In this document: positions 1-5,900 of the stretch, one piece after another
How positions within the stretch are numbered: position 1 is the stretch's first letter
Layout of the letters: each line of letters opens with the position of its first letter
NCBI GenBank assembly: GCA_016840965.1
Contig: JAEORI010000174.1
Span: forward strand, 1 to 6,928
Direction: 5' to 3'
Length of the DNA: 6,928 nt
From: Candidatus Thorarchaeota archaeon
GTDB taxonomy: Archaea > Asgardarchaeota > Thorarchaeia > Thorarchaeales > Thorarchaeaceae
Translations under genes and position numbers: made by a program
The notes under the pieces: model-generated
Seen by the model: the letters and a program-made list of their open reading frames with translations, nothing else
What the model was told of the DNA's origin: nothing
Databases searched by the model: none

Positions 1-20
1 ACCGTGTTATTGTTGTATGA

Positions 21-1181
21 TCAACTTTCATTCTGAACGCGGCCAATTGTAAGATGCGAGTACATTGATGAAACTAAAGCAGTACCAGCAAAGACTGAGA
101 GAATTGCAGGAATTCCCCACCCAATACTTAGAAGCAATGCTGTACCAAATGATCCAACCGCGATTGCAGTATCTCCTCCTGCAGAATACATAGCCATGCC
201 TTTGGCTTCGGATGCAGTAGAGATGAAGGAAACATAGGAGTTGAGAGCAATGTTTGCTGCTGCGAGTCCTAGACCCACAATGAAAGCTGACATGATATAA
301 CCAACAACCCCTTTGAACAAGACGAGCAGAATAACTCCGCATACAACGAGTAGAGCTCCTATTGTTGCAATCCAACCATATCGAGATATTCCAGTCAACA
401 TACCTCCTAAGGCAGATCCGATTATTTGTGCGAAGGCAAAAACTGAGAAAAAGATACCAGGATTGTCGATACCGTTTAGCAAAGCAATCTCTGGTGAATA
501 ACTCAGTAGAACGCCAAGTGTCATGAATAGAAGGAAGGCAGCCAATGTTGGAATCAAAACAGACCTCTCGGGTAGGCCTGAAACTGGCGGTTCATGAGAT
601 ATAGCGGATGGAACAGACCTCCATATATAGACTGAAAGTATTGTGCTTGTTCCACCAATTATGAAAGCAGAATAGAAGCAGAGATTGAAAGCTTCGAGAG
701 ATTTTATTGTCACTGTCCAGCTGCCAAACAGAGGAAAAATCAACAAGCTTAGTGAACCAAAGCCACCAAGATAGCCAAGTGCTTGGCTTACCCTTGCGCT
801 CTCTGTATTTTCAACAATCATCGTGAGTATTGTGACTGTTGATAGTGCCCACCCAAATCCCTGTACAGCTCTGATTGCATATATTATCGATATGTTGGTA
901 GCCAAGGGATACGCTGCTAAAACAAAGGTCACAATAAAATTCCCAATAAAGAGTGCAAGAGCATCATCAATTTTCTCGATTATCCAGCCTGAGAGGAACC
1001 TTGACAAAACTGCTGACAAAGTGAAGATTCCAAAAGAAATCCCCAACGCACTTGGATTACCTGATAAAAATAAAATGAAGTCTTGAAGCGAAGTGAGAAC
1101 GATATTGTACGCTGAATAAAACACAAACGCAGTTGCAATCACAAGCTTTGTTGTGTTAGAAATAGATGCCTGTTTCCTCAT
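21..1181 (-). CDS. MFS permease (12-TM major facilitator family), substrate unknown
   Basis: This 386-aa polytopic membrane protein has the size and about 12 hydrophobic segments expected of a major facilitator superfamily secondary transporter. The loop between TM2 and TM3 (residues 61-73, RFLSGWIIEKIDD) is a degenerate motif A, keeping the small-residue/acidic/basic pattern but not the usual G-R-K end. TM4 starts with a good motif B, R104-A-V-Q107-G108-F-G110-W-A112, common in MFS exporters and proton-coupled carriers. A second-half segment rich in Gly/Ala (AKGMAMYSAGGD, C-terminal third) matches the equivalent region of MFS_1 proteins. The ATG start at 1181 is preceded by a weak GTGA site (plus-strand 1191-1194) and a TATA-like box near 1224. 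The stop is TGA at 21-23, and its terminator probably lies outside the window. The gene is probably monocistronic: the upstream surface-protein gene ends in its own terminator 155 bp away. The family is secure; direction and substrate cannot be told. Confidence 0.9.
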   Translation of the reverse strand: MRKQASISNTTKLVIATAFVFYSAYNIVLTSLQDFILFLSGNPSALGISFGIFTLSAVLSRFLSGWIIEKIDDALALFIGNFIVTFVLAAYPLATNISIIYAIRAVQGFGWALSTVTILTMIVENTESARVSQALGYLGGFGSLSLLIFPLFGSWTVTIKSLEAFNLCFYSAFIIGGTSTILSVYIWRSVPSAISHEPPVSGLPERSVLIPTLAAFLLFMTLGVLLSYSPEIALLNGIDNPGIFFSVFAFAQIIGSALGGMLTGISRYGWIATIGALLVVCGVILLVLFKGVVGYIMSAFIVGLGLAAANIALNSYVSFISTASEAKGMAMYSAGGDTAIAVGSFGTALLLSIGWGIPAILSVFAGTALVSSMYSHLTIGRVQNES

Positions 1182-1219
1182 CAGGATAAATCACTGAGCT
1201 CCGAGGAAAACCAATCGTT

Positions 1220-1228
1220 GTTATATTG
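1220..1228 (-). promoter_or_regulatory. TATA-like box for the MFS gene
   Basis: The minus strand reads CAATATAAC here, centred about 43 bp upstream of the MFS ATG. With usual archaeal TATA-to-start spacing (about 26 bp), transcription would begin near 1197. That gives a leader of about 16 nt that still includes the GTGA at 1191-1194. The call rests on position and composition only. Confidence 0.4.
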
Positions 1229-1336
1229 TTACTGCCTTAATTATGAAAAGGATTCTTGGAAAGAAGGAACAAAGAAGAAATTTCGTTTGAAACATCGAGT
1301 CCAGCATTGATATTGACGAGATATTATTAATGTGAG

Positions 1337-1374
1337 AAAAAGGGTATTGGGAGAAGAGAAAATATCTCTTCTCC
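1337..1374 (-). terminator. Hairpin plus T-tract terminator after the surface-protein gene
   Basis: A perfect 10-bp inverted repeat has arms at 1350-1359 (ggagaagaga) and 1365-1374 (tctcttctcc) with a 5-nt AT-rich loop. It begins 15 bp beyond the stop codon of the surface-protein gene. In the minus-strand direction it is followed 8 nt later by TTTTT (1337-1341) within a pyrimidine-rich stretch. The form resembles a bacterial intrinsic terminator, but T-tracts also terminate archaeal RNA polymerase, so it fits either way. Confidence 0.65.
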
Positions 1375-1389
1375 ATCAAAGCTTACGAA

Positions 1390-2454
1390 CTACCTGCGTC
1401 TGCTGACTGCTATCACACCAATAATTACGACTGCTACGCCAATAGAGATTGGTAGAATGTTGTCAGCGATGATTGCTGGAATTGGTAACGAGTTGCCACC
1501 TACGATGAGAAGATTCTCAAAACCAATCTTGGGATCGTGGATTATCTCACTACCTTGTGGGTAGTTAAGATAGATTTCCTGCTCAGTAGAAGAGAGTTCA
1601 TGTACACTTGCGTTGACTGGATAAGTTACACCATCAATCTCAGCAAACTCCTTCCAAGAGAAGAAGCCTGTGACATCCGTCAAGAGTACATCAACAGCAG
1701 CTTCATTGAGAGCTCGTCCATCCTCCTCATCTTCAGTTTCATTATCAATCGAGGTCTCCAATTCAGTGCTAAGCTCAACCTTCAATGCAAGCTGTGAATC
1801 CACCTGAGTGAAATTAAAACCACGAATGAAAACATCAATCTTCACTTGAGTCGGTGCAATGATAGTACCGTTGATCTCAGTAAAGTCACCTATTGCATAA
1901 ACCCTGGCACCAAACACACCATCGGTGGTTAGAACATCGATAACGTGTATCGGACCATTAGCTGTGTTCTCGACCATGTAGACTATTGGTTCAAAGCTTA
2001 CGCGGTCCAGCGTTTGAATGTCAGTATCGATAGAATCGTCATAAACACCGTTCTCATTGACATCAAGGTATTCTACTAGCTTATCAAATTGGACCTCGAA
2101 CTCTCGCTCGGTTTCGTTGATAGCTGATTCAGTTTCGAATTCTACTTGGAACTCGACTCCATTCAGACCAACCTCGACCGAAATCTTGAAGGAGTCTTCA
2201 ACTCCTCCAGATTCGAGTTCGGATTGTATCTCCACATAAGTAGGTGTTGCACTGACAGAAACCTCACGATCGTTGGAATGATCATCATCACCAGTACTGG
2301 TGGTTTCTGTCCCATCATCAACTGTTGTTTCAGTTTCGTCTTCTGTCGTGTCATCCTCTGTGGTTGTTTGTGCTTTGGCACTCACAGCAGATGATAACAC
2401 AAGGAAGAGTAACATCACAAGAATTGCTTTGTTAAGAGTAGCGTGCTTCATCAT
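1390..2454 (-). CDS. Secreted, membrane-anchored acidic surface protein with EF-hand-like loop
   Basis: This gene encodes an exported protein of about 354 aa with no enzyme motif that I recognise. From the ATG at 2454 there is a short basic N-terminus, a hydrophobic signal core (AILVMLLFLVLSSAVSA) and a likely cleavage site at AKA-Q. A stalk of about 30 residues follows, made almost entirely of Thr, Asp, Glu, Ser and Gly. The ectodomain is beta-rich and acidic. It contains DVNENGVYDD (residues 131-140), an EF-hand/dockerin-like calcium loop with D-x-N-x-N-G-x-x-D spacing, and five N-x-S/T sequons (NET twice, NGT, NFT, NAS). The C-terminus is one hydrophobic helix ending in SRRR, a stop-transfer anchor, so most of the protein should face outside. 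The reading frame extends to a TTG at 2478, but the TATA box at 2484-2492 predicts transcription starting near 2461, which rules that out. The next codon (2451) is also ATG, lies 7 nt from a GTGA, and is an equally good start. Similar anchored proteins with NENG/DNNG loops are common in Asgard archaea; a role in cell surface or adhesion is inference. Confidence 0.8.
   Translation of the reverse strand: MMKHATLNKAILVMLLFLVLSSAVSAKAQTTTEDDTTEDETETTVDDGTETTSTGDDDHSNDREVSVSATPTYVEIQSELESGGVEDSFKISVEVGLNGVEFQVEFETESAINETEREFEVQFDKLVEYLDVNENGVYDDSIDTDIQTLDRVSFEPIVYMVENTANGPIHVIDVLTTDGVFGARVYAIGDFTEINGTIIAPTQVKIDVFIRGFNFTQVDSQLALKVELSTELETSIDNETEDEEDGRALNEAAVDVLLTDVTGFFSWKEFAEIDGVTYPVNASVHELSSTEQEIYLNYPQGSEIIHDPKIGFENLLIVGGNSLPIPAIIADNILPISIGVAVVIIGVIAVSRRR
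2284..2379 (-). other. Low-complexity Thr/Asp/Glu stalk-coding segment
   Basis: The region just after the signal peptide encodes a run dominated by Thr, Asp and Glu, seen on the plus strand as repeated atc/gtc/gtt triplets. Such stalks in archaeal surface proteins are often O-glycosylated and act as spacers. The degenerate triplet repeats make this the part most prone to length variation between strains. Confidence 0.6.
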
Positions 2455-2483
2455 TGAATCACTGAACCGACTTTCCAAAGTTA

Positions 2484-2492
2484 GTATATAAC
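2484..2492 (-). promoter_or_regulatory. TATA box for the surface-protein gene
   Basis: The minus strand reads GTTATATAC, close to the archaeal TATA consensus and centred about 34 bp upstream of the ATG at 2454. The predicted transcript start near 2461 leaves a leader of about 7 nt. This makes the gene nearly leaderless and is the main reason for rejecting the upstream TTG start at 2478. No purine-rich BRE stands out upstream. Confidence 0.6.
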
Positions 2493-2671
2493 GTATGTTA
2501 AGTAAGTTTGTAGTTTTAAGAAAAAAAGGGCGCTCATAATGCTTTATTTCGATATAGAAGCTTCATAACGTTTCAGAACATTTCTATGAGCAAATAGAGA
2601 TAGTTTTCTCAACATCTGAATAGATTCATTATTCTACTCAGGATTTAGGTGTACGTAAGAAATAGAACTCT
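2493..2671. other. Intergenic region between surface-protein promoter and GT87 terminator
   Basis: No open reading frame of note lies in this AT-rich stretch. It contains a 7-bp inverted repeat, gctcata (2532-2538) with tatgagc (2585-2591), and a run of seven A at 2521-2527, read as T7 on the minus strand just beyond the second arm. It also contains the 8-bp palindrome GAAGCTTC. The arrangement could mark the 3' end of a small minus-strand RNA, but nothing identifies one. Confidence 0.3.
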
Positions 2672-2702
2672 GAAGAAAGAATAAAGGGTCTCGAGAAACC
2701 CT
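2672..2702 (-). terminator. Terminator of the membrane-protein/GT87 operon
   Basis: A short inverted repeat at 2685-2702 (minus: AGGGTTT-CTCG-AGACCCT) forms a 7-bp stem, including one G-T pair, with a tetraloop. On the minus strand it is followed directly by the T-rich run TTTATTCTTTCTT (2673-2685). It sits about 45 bp past the TAG of the GT87 gene, with no gene between, as expected for the end of this operon. Confidence 0.6.
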
Positions 2703-2745
2703 CATTCCTTTTGTTTTACTCATCTTCGTCTAAGGAGAACGATTG

Positions 2746-4032
2746 CTAGCACATCAATCCTGAAGTCTTGTAAATCCTTGTAAAACTAGAAAGCTGATTA
2801 TAGAGAATGTAGAGAATTAAGATCCATATTGGATTGACTGGATCAAATCCAAGCATTAAATAATGCAATACGATGCCAATAGAGAAGAATGCCAGTAAAT
2901 TGTTTGTACCATTCCAGAGTAAATCTAAGCGACGAGATTCTGCCGCCGTAAACGAGTTCATTCCATACAAGTTAATCATTGAAGGGGCAAGAAAAGCATA
3001 GAGATATGCAAGGAACAGGAACCAAGACTCAGGATAGACCAAGAGAACAAGGAACATCATGTTAGTAAAGTGGTGGACGTAGTTTTTGTCATCTGCAGGT
3101 TCTTTGATAAACTGGAGGTAGCTCCTCAGGAATAGAATACCTCCAAGAAACACCACCAGAGATATCTCAAAAAGAGGAGAGTCAAAAATGGGAAAGAGGG
3201 AAGTTAGTAGTTTTGTGATGCTTGTACTATGGTGACTAGCGAGACTACTTGTCATATTTACCTGAATAAACTCATTTATTGTTGATGGATACGCTAGGAA
3301 GTACAAGAGACTTGGAAGCATAGAAAAGAGCAATCCAAGAATAACACCAATAAACTGTTTTACGGATATAGACAATCTAAATCTCCCAGAGAGAGAGAAA
3401 GGTAGTAAGAAAGGTACAAGAACCAGGCAGAAGGGCTTGAAAGTCGATGCAATGCCAAAAAGAATGCCTACCATTAAGAAAGGGAGATAGGAGTTTCGTG
3501 ACGCTGTATATAGCAATAATAATGCCATGAGAACCAGAAGTATCACTAGCTGAGATATTTGCCCAAGAATGAGGTTTACAACATGAGGTGGCATAATTGC
3601 TAAGATTGTCAGTGTTTTTTCGAAATTCTTAGTACTCAGCGGTAATCCGAGTTGTATACACAAACGAAAGGCAAGAAATACAACAAAGAGATGCAAGATC
3701 GTCATGATTACGATATTGATTAGATAAAGAGGAACCATCGGTATAGCAGAGAATAAGGACATGAAAGCTGCAAAAGCTGGAAAGTACCTGAAAGGCAACC
3801 CATTTGGATTAACCAAGTAGATAGAATCAGGTGAACTCAGAAAAGCTTGACCAGATTCGTAGAAGACTTGATAGTCCATCATGTATACATTAGTATCATT
3901 ATCTGTTAGACTGAGGAACAAGAAAACAGCTATCACAACCACCAAGGAAAAGATTTGGAAAGCAAATCCAAATTGAAGTAATTTCGAGTTTCTGAGGTAC
4001 TCTCTGAATGAAATGGATTGTTCCTTCACCAT
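2746..4032 (-). CDS. GT87-type (DUF2029) polytopic glycosyltransferase
   Basis: This integral membrane protein of about 428 aa resembles glycosyltransferase family 87 (DUF2029). That GT-C superfamily transfers sugars such as mannose from polyprenyl-phosphate donors on the outer face of the membrane. After TM1 (about residues 20-42) comes the family-like loop DYQVFYESGQAFL (53-65), whose acidic residue D53 is the likely catalytic or metal-site candidate. It continues through IYLVNPNGLPFRYFPAFAAF, matching the usual Y-x-P-F-x-Y-x-P-x-F pattern. Later features are a GQISQLVILL segment and a TFKPFCLVLVPFLLPF helix, both typical of the family, among roughly 10-12 TM segments. A TTG at 4047 could extend the protein by 5 residues. 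I chose the ATG at 4032 because GGGGTG lies 7 nt upstream of it. The start overlaps the end of the upstream gene by 7 nt, indicating translational coupling. Donor and acceptor are unknown; a role in envelope glycan, glycolipid or protein glycosylation is inferred from the family. Confidence 0.78.
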   Translation of the reverse strand: MVKEQSISFREYLRNSKLLQFGFAFQIFSLVVVIAVFLFLSLTDNDTNVYMMDYQVFYESGQAFLSSPDSIYLVNPNGLPFRYFPAFAAFMSLFSAIPMVPLYLINIVIMTILHLFVVFLAFRLCIQLGLPLSTKNFEKTLTILAIMPPHVVNLILGQISQLVILLVLMALLLLYTASRNSYLPFLMVGILFGIASTFKPFCLVLVPFLLPFSLSGRFRLSISVKQFIGVILGLLFSMLPSLLYFLAYPSTINEFIQVNMTSSLASHHSTSITKLLTSLFPIFDSPLFEISLVVFLGGILFLRSYLQFIKEPADDKNYVHHFTNMMFLVLLVYPESWFLFLAYLYAFLAPSMINLYGMNSFTAAESRRLDLLWNGTNNLLAFFSIGIVLHYLMLGFDPVNPIWILILYILYNQLSSFTRIYKTSGLMC

Positions 4033-4583
4033 AACGGAACACCCCAAAGTATGGCTTCAGCAAGAAGCAATGAAATTCCAGATGCAAACATAAGTCCAAT
4101 CACAATCAGAGCCTCAGGCCACTTATACCGTTTTGTCCATCTTTCGTCTAGCAAGAAAAATGGAATGAAAAGAAGAACTACACTTACAACCATTATAATT
4201 AGATTTGGAGACTGGATGTATTTTCTTGCGCCATCAAGAATCATGAAGATAGCCACAATAACCACTGGAGGATGCATTGTAATTCGTTCTATCAAGATCC
4301 AATTTCTGTTCTTTGTCCAATATGGCTGAGACTTGAACCTCCTATAGAAGTTAATATCCCAGATCGAGGTCACAACTAAGATTGGAAAGGCGACCATGAC
4401 TATTATGTTCAAAGGATATGCATTAAGACCAAAACCAAGAGCTAAGCATGTATAGTAGGAGAAGAATCGACTGAAGTATCTGCGTCGAAATTGGAGTTCA
4501 TCAATCAATTTAATCTCCACTAACCAGAGTCGAAAAATAAGAAGCAAAATACCAAATGCAACGATTGATACAATGATTTCCAT
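4026..4583 (-). CDS. Integral membrane protein of unknown function, coupled to GT87 gene
   Basis: This 185-aa protein matches no family that I recognise. It is mostly membrane: a helix at about 3-22, a hydrophobic region at 44-75 (probably two short helices), then helices at about 105-118, 126-145 and 157-180, so five or six in all. The loops are short and rich in Arg, Lys, Trp and Tyr, for example FRRRYFSRFFSYY (32-44), FYRRFKSQPYW (79-89) and DERWTKRYKW (146-155), suggesting cytoplasmic basic loops packed against the membrane. The frame also allows a TTG at 4598, but the ATG at 4583 is preferred because GAGGG (4592-4596) lies 8 nt upstream. Its stop codon overlaps the start of the GT87 gene by 7 nt, so the two are almost certainly co-translated. 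An accessory or lipid-linked-sugar handling partner for the glycosyltransferase is a reasonable guess and no more. Confidence 0.75.
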   Translation of the reverse strand: MEIIVSIVAFGILLLIFRLWLVEIKLIDELQFRRRYFSRFFSYYTCLALGFGLNAYPLNIIVMVAFPILVVTSIWDINFYRRFKSQPYWTKNRNWILIERITMHPPVVIVAIFMILDGARKYIQSPNLIIMVVSVVLLFIPFFLLDERWTKRYKWPEALIVIGLMFASGISLLLAEAILWGVPLW

Positions 4584-4673
4584 TTTTTCAACCCTCAAAT
4601 CGTCAATTGATTATGGCAATTCATTCAGATTGGGAAATCATTTGAAGGTAGAAACCTTATTTCAGCTTAACGA

Positions 4674-4720
4674 AAGAGCATCTGGCGGCAAATTATGTAA
4701 AAAAAGACCGCCAGACTCTT
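4674..4720. other. Strong interrupted hairpin upstream of the membrane-protein operon
   Basis: An inverted repeat pairs tctggcgg (4681-4688) with ccgccaga (4708-4715) perfectly. After a 2-nt bulge (ca, 4679-4680) the outer arms aagag (4674-4678) and ctctt (4716-4720) continue the pairing, for 13 bp in all around a 19-nt loop. The core is far more GC-rich than its surroundings. The loop holds seven A, read as T7 on the minus strand. It lies about 90 bp upstream of the 185-aa gene start and 18 bp beyond the end of the possible small gene. It could be a terminator for that small gene, a 5'-leader structure or a protein-binding site. Confidence 0.5.
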
Positions 4721-4737
4721 GAGTTTTCAGTGATAGA

Positions 4738-4848
4738 TTATGCACCGGACCAGCCTAATTTTAATTGATCCTCTATCACAGGAATGTGTTGCTTGTGTGA
4801 GTTCCTATTCCTATTTCTAGGTCCTCTGGAATTATTGTGTCGGCCCAC
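4738..4848 (-). CDS. Possible small basic protein (36 aa)
   Basis: A GTG at 4848 follows a perfect GGAGGTGA Shine-Dalgarno (4853-4860) with a 4-nt gap, or 6 nt counted from GGAGGT, and opens a frame to TAA at 4738-4740. The product begins MGRHNNSRGPRNRNRNSHKQ and is Arg/Asn/His-rich. It then changes to a more ordinary segment, HIPVIEDQLKLGWSGA. I know no family with this sequence, and it has no signal peptide, TM segment or Cys pairs. The only other GGAGGTGA in the window serves a definite gene, the dehydrogenase, which is the main support. Against it: the low-complexity first half, and an overlapping frame (4776-4886) that reads equally well or better until a stop. It may therefore be a decayed or frameshifted gene end instead of an intact small gene. 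Confidence 0.35.
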   Translation of the reverse strand: MGRHNNSRGPRNRNRNSHKQHIPVIEDQLKLGWSGA

Positions 4849-4852
4849 TTTC

Positions 4853-4860
4853 TCACCTCC
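4853..4860 (-). promoter_or_regulatory. Perfect Shine-Dalgarno GGAGGTGA without a recognised gene
   Basis: The minus strand reads GGAGGTGA, identical to the site used by the dehydrogenase gene. It decides the GTG start at 4848 of the possible 36-aa protein. An octamer of this kind would occasionally occur by chance in a window this size, so it is supportive and not decisive. Confidence 0.4.
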
Positions 4861-5132
4861 CTTTCAACTGGGAATCGAATGTAAAATCACTAGAGTCAAT
4901 CAAAATGGTATTACTCAAAAGAGAAATAGAAGTGGGCGAGCATCCTTTCTTCCAGAATAGAACTCTACGGATGTTTTGTCTGACCTTTTGCATGAGTAGT
5001 ATCATGATGTCTACATTCGCCTTGAAAATTGAGTTGCGTAAATTTGGTATTAAATATTGAGTTATTCTGAAAACAGCATATAATGAACCTCTAGGCTTTT
5101 TCGATGACTGGTGGTTGAAAAATATCTTTTCT
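4861..5132. other. Intergenic stretch after the dehydrogenase gene, no convincing gene
   Basis: This AT-rich stretch lies between the dehydrogenase stop and the possible small gene. A minus-strand GTG frame runs from 5143 through it to 4853, but its translation has an erratic I/S/N/K/F-rich composition and no protein-like pattern. TATA-like strings occur on the minus strand (TTATATG near 5080 and TATTTAAT near 5053), but none is at a distance that clearly serves a start. I see no RNA gene or mobile-element end. Confidence 0.4.
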
Positions 5133-5139
5133 AAAAAAA
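5133..5139 (-). terminator. T7 tract at the dehydrogenase stop codon
   Basis: On the minus strand the TGA stop (5140-5142) is followed at once by seven T (plus-strand A at 5133-5139), with a second T5 run about 12 nt further on. No hairpin precedes it. Hairpin-free oligo-T runs directly after genes are the usual archaeal termination signal, so this probably ends the CE4/dehydrogenase operon. Confidence 0.5.
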
Positions 5140-5898
5140 TCACTTTGCTGTAAAGCCACCATCAACAGGGATAGTAACACCATTCAAGAAGGATGATTCA
5201 TCAGAAGCCAGGAATAGAACAGTCTGAGCAACTTCATCAGGATAGCCAAATCGACCAAGTGGATAGTTTTGCAATCTTCTGGCTCTAACTTCAGATGGTT
5301 CACCCTGAAACTTAATGACTCGTTCCAGCATCGGTGTTTCAATAGCTCCCGGACAAATGCAATTGACACGGATATTATACTGTCCAAAATCCGTAGCCAG
5401 AGCTTTCGTCAAGGCAACAATCCCTCCTTTCGCTGCGGAATATGCAGGAGAGAATGATCCGACTAATCCAGCCACTGATGAGTTGTTAATAATGGAACCT
5501 CTTCCTTTCTCTTTCATCTGTTGGATAGCATATTTACAGGAAAAGAATACAGATTTCAGATTAACACTTACGTTCCTGTTCCAGTCTTCTTCTGATGTAT
5601 CTAAAAGACCTTTTGCTACTTCGATGCCAGCATTATTGAATACTACGTCAACTCCGCCCATTTCTCTAGCAACTTCAAAAAAGCCTCTAATATCTTCATG
5701 CTTTGACACATCAGCTTTTACAAATGTCATTGTACCTCCAAACGCTTGGATCTTCTCAGTGATAGACTTGCCACCCTCCTCATCAATATCAATACCTACA
5801 ATTCTTGCTCCCTCTTTTGCAAAGAGGTTAGCTGTTGCACGTCCAATACCTGCAGCCACGCCAGTAATGATTACAATCTTGCCATCCAATCGTTTCAC
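5140..5898 (-). CDS. Short-chain dehydrogenase/reductase (classical SDR, FabG-like)
   Basis: This 252-aa Rossmann-fold oxidoreductase has every hallmark of a classical SDR. It has the cofactor motif T12-G-V-A-A-G-I-G19, acidic D37 after beta-2 (favouring NAD(H) over NADP(H)), the D63-V pair contacting adenine, and N88-N-A-G91. The catalytic tetrad is N113, S140, Y153 and K157. The C-terminus has the usual PG-x-I-x-T-P-M and VDGG-F segments. Length is typical, and it should be a soluble cytosolic tetramer. The start is GTG at 5896-5898, set by GGAGGTGA (5905-5912) six nt upstream, which lies inside the last codons of the CE4 hydrolase gene. Only 2 nt separate that gene's TAG from this GTG, so the two are co-transcribed and probably coupled. 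It most likely interconverts an alcohol and a ketone on the product or substrate of the neighbouring hydrolase or CoA-ester pathway. The substrate cannot be read from sequence, and fabG as a name would be unjustified. Confidence 0.93.
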   Translation of the reverse strand: MKRLDGKIVIITGVAAGIGRATANLFAKEGARIVGIDIDEEGGKSITEKIQAFGGTMTFVKADVSKHEDIRGFFEVAREMGGVDVVFNNAGIEVAKGLLDTSEEDWNRNVSVNLKSVFFSCKYAIQQMKEKGRGSIINNSSVAGLVGSFSPAYSAAKGGIVALTKALATDFGQYNIRVNCICPGAIETPMLERVIKFQGEPSEVRARRLQNYPLGRFGYPDEVAQTVLFLASDESSFLNGVTIPVDGGFTAK

Positions 5899-5900
5899 AT

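Noticed and set aside
823..1086. Plus-strand frame antisense to the MFS gene
   Set aside because: It mirrors membrane-helix codons of the permease, with no ribosome site or protein-like pattern.
2146..2394. Frames on both strands across the Thr/Asp/Glu-rich stalk region
   Set aside because: The low-complexity triplet repeats of the surface-protein gene keep all frames open; only the signal-peptide frame is coherent.
2455..2478. TTG start extending the surface protein by 8 residues
   Set aside because: It lies upstream of the transcript start predicted from the TATA box at 2484-2492 and would place polar residues before the signal peptide.
4853..5143. 96-codon minus-strand frame starting with GTG that overlaps the dehydrogenase stop by 4 nt
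   Set aside because: The overlap and its end inside the GGAGGTGA look operon-like, but the translation is erratic in composition with no recognisable pattern, it starts on a T7 terminator-like tract, and no ribosome site precedes it.
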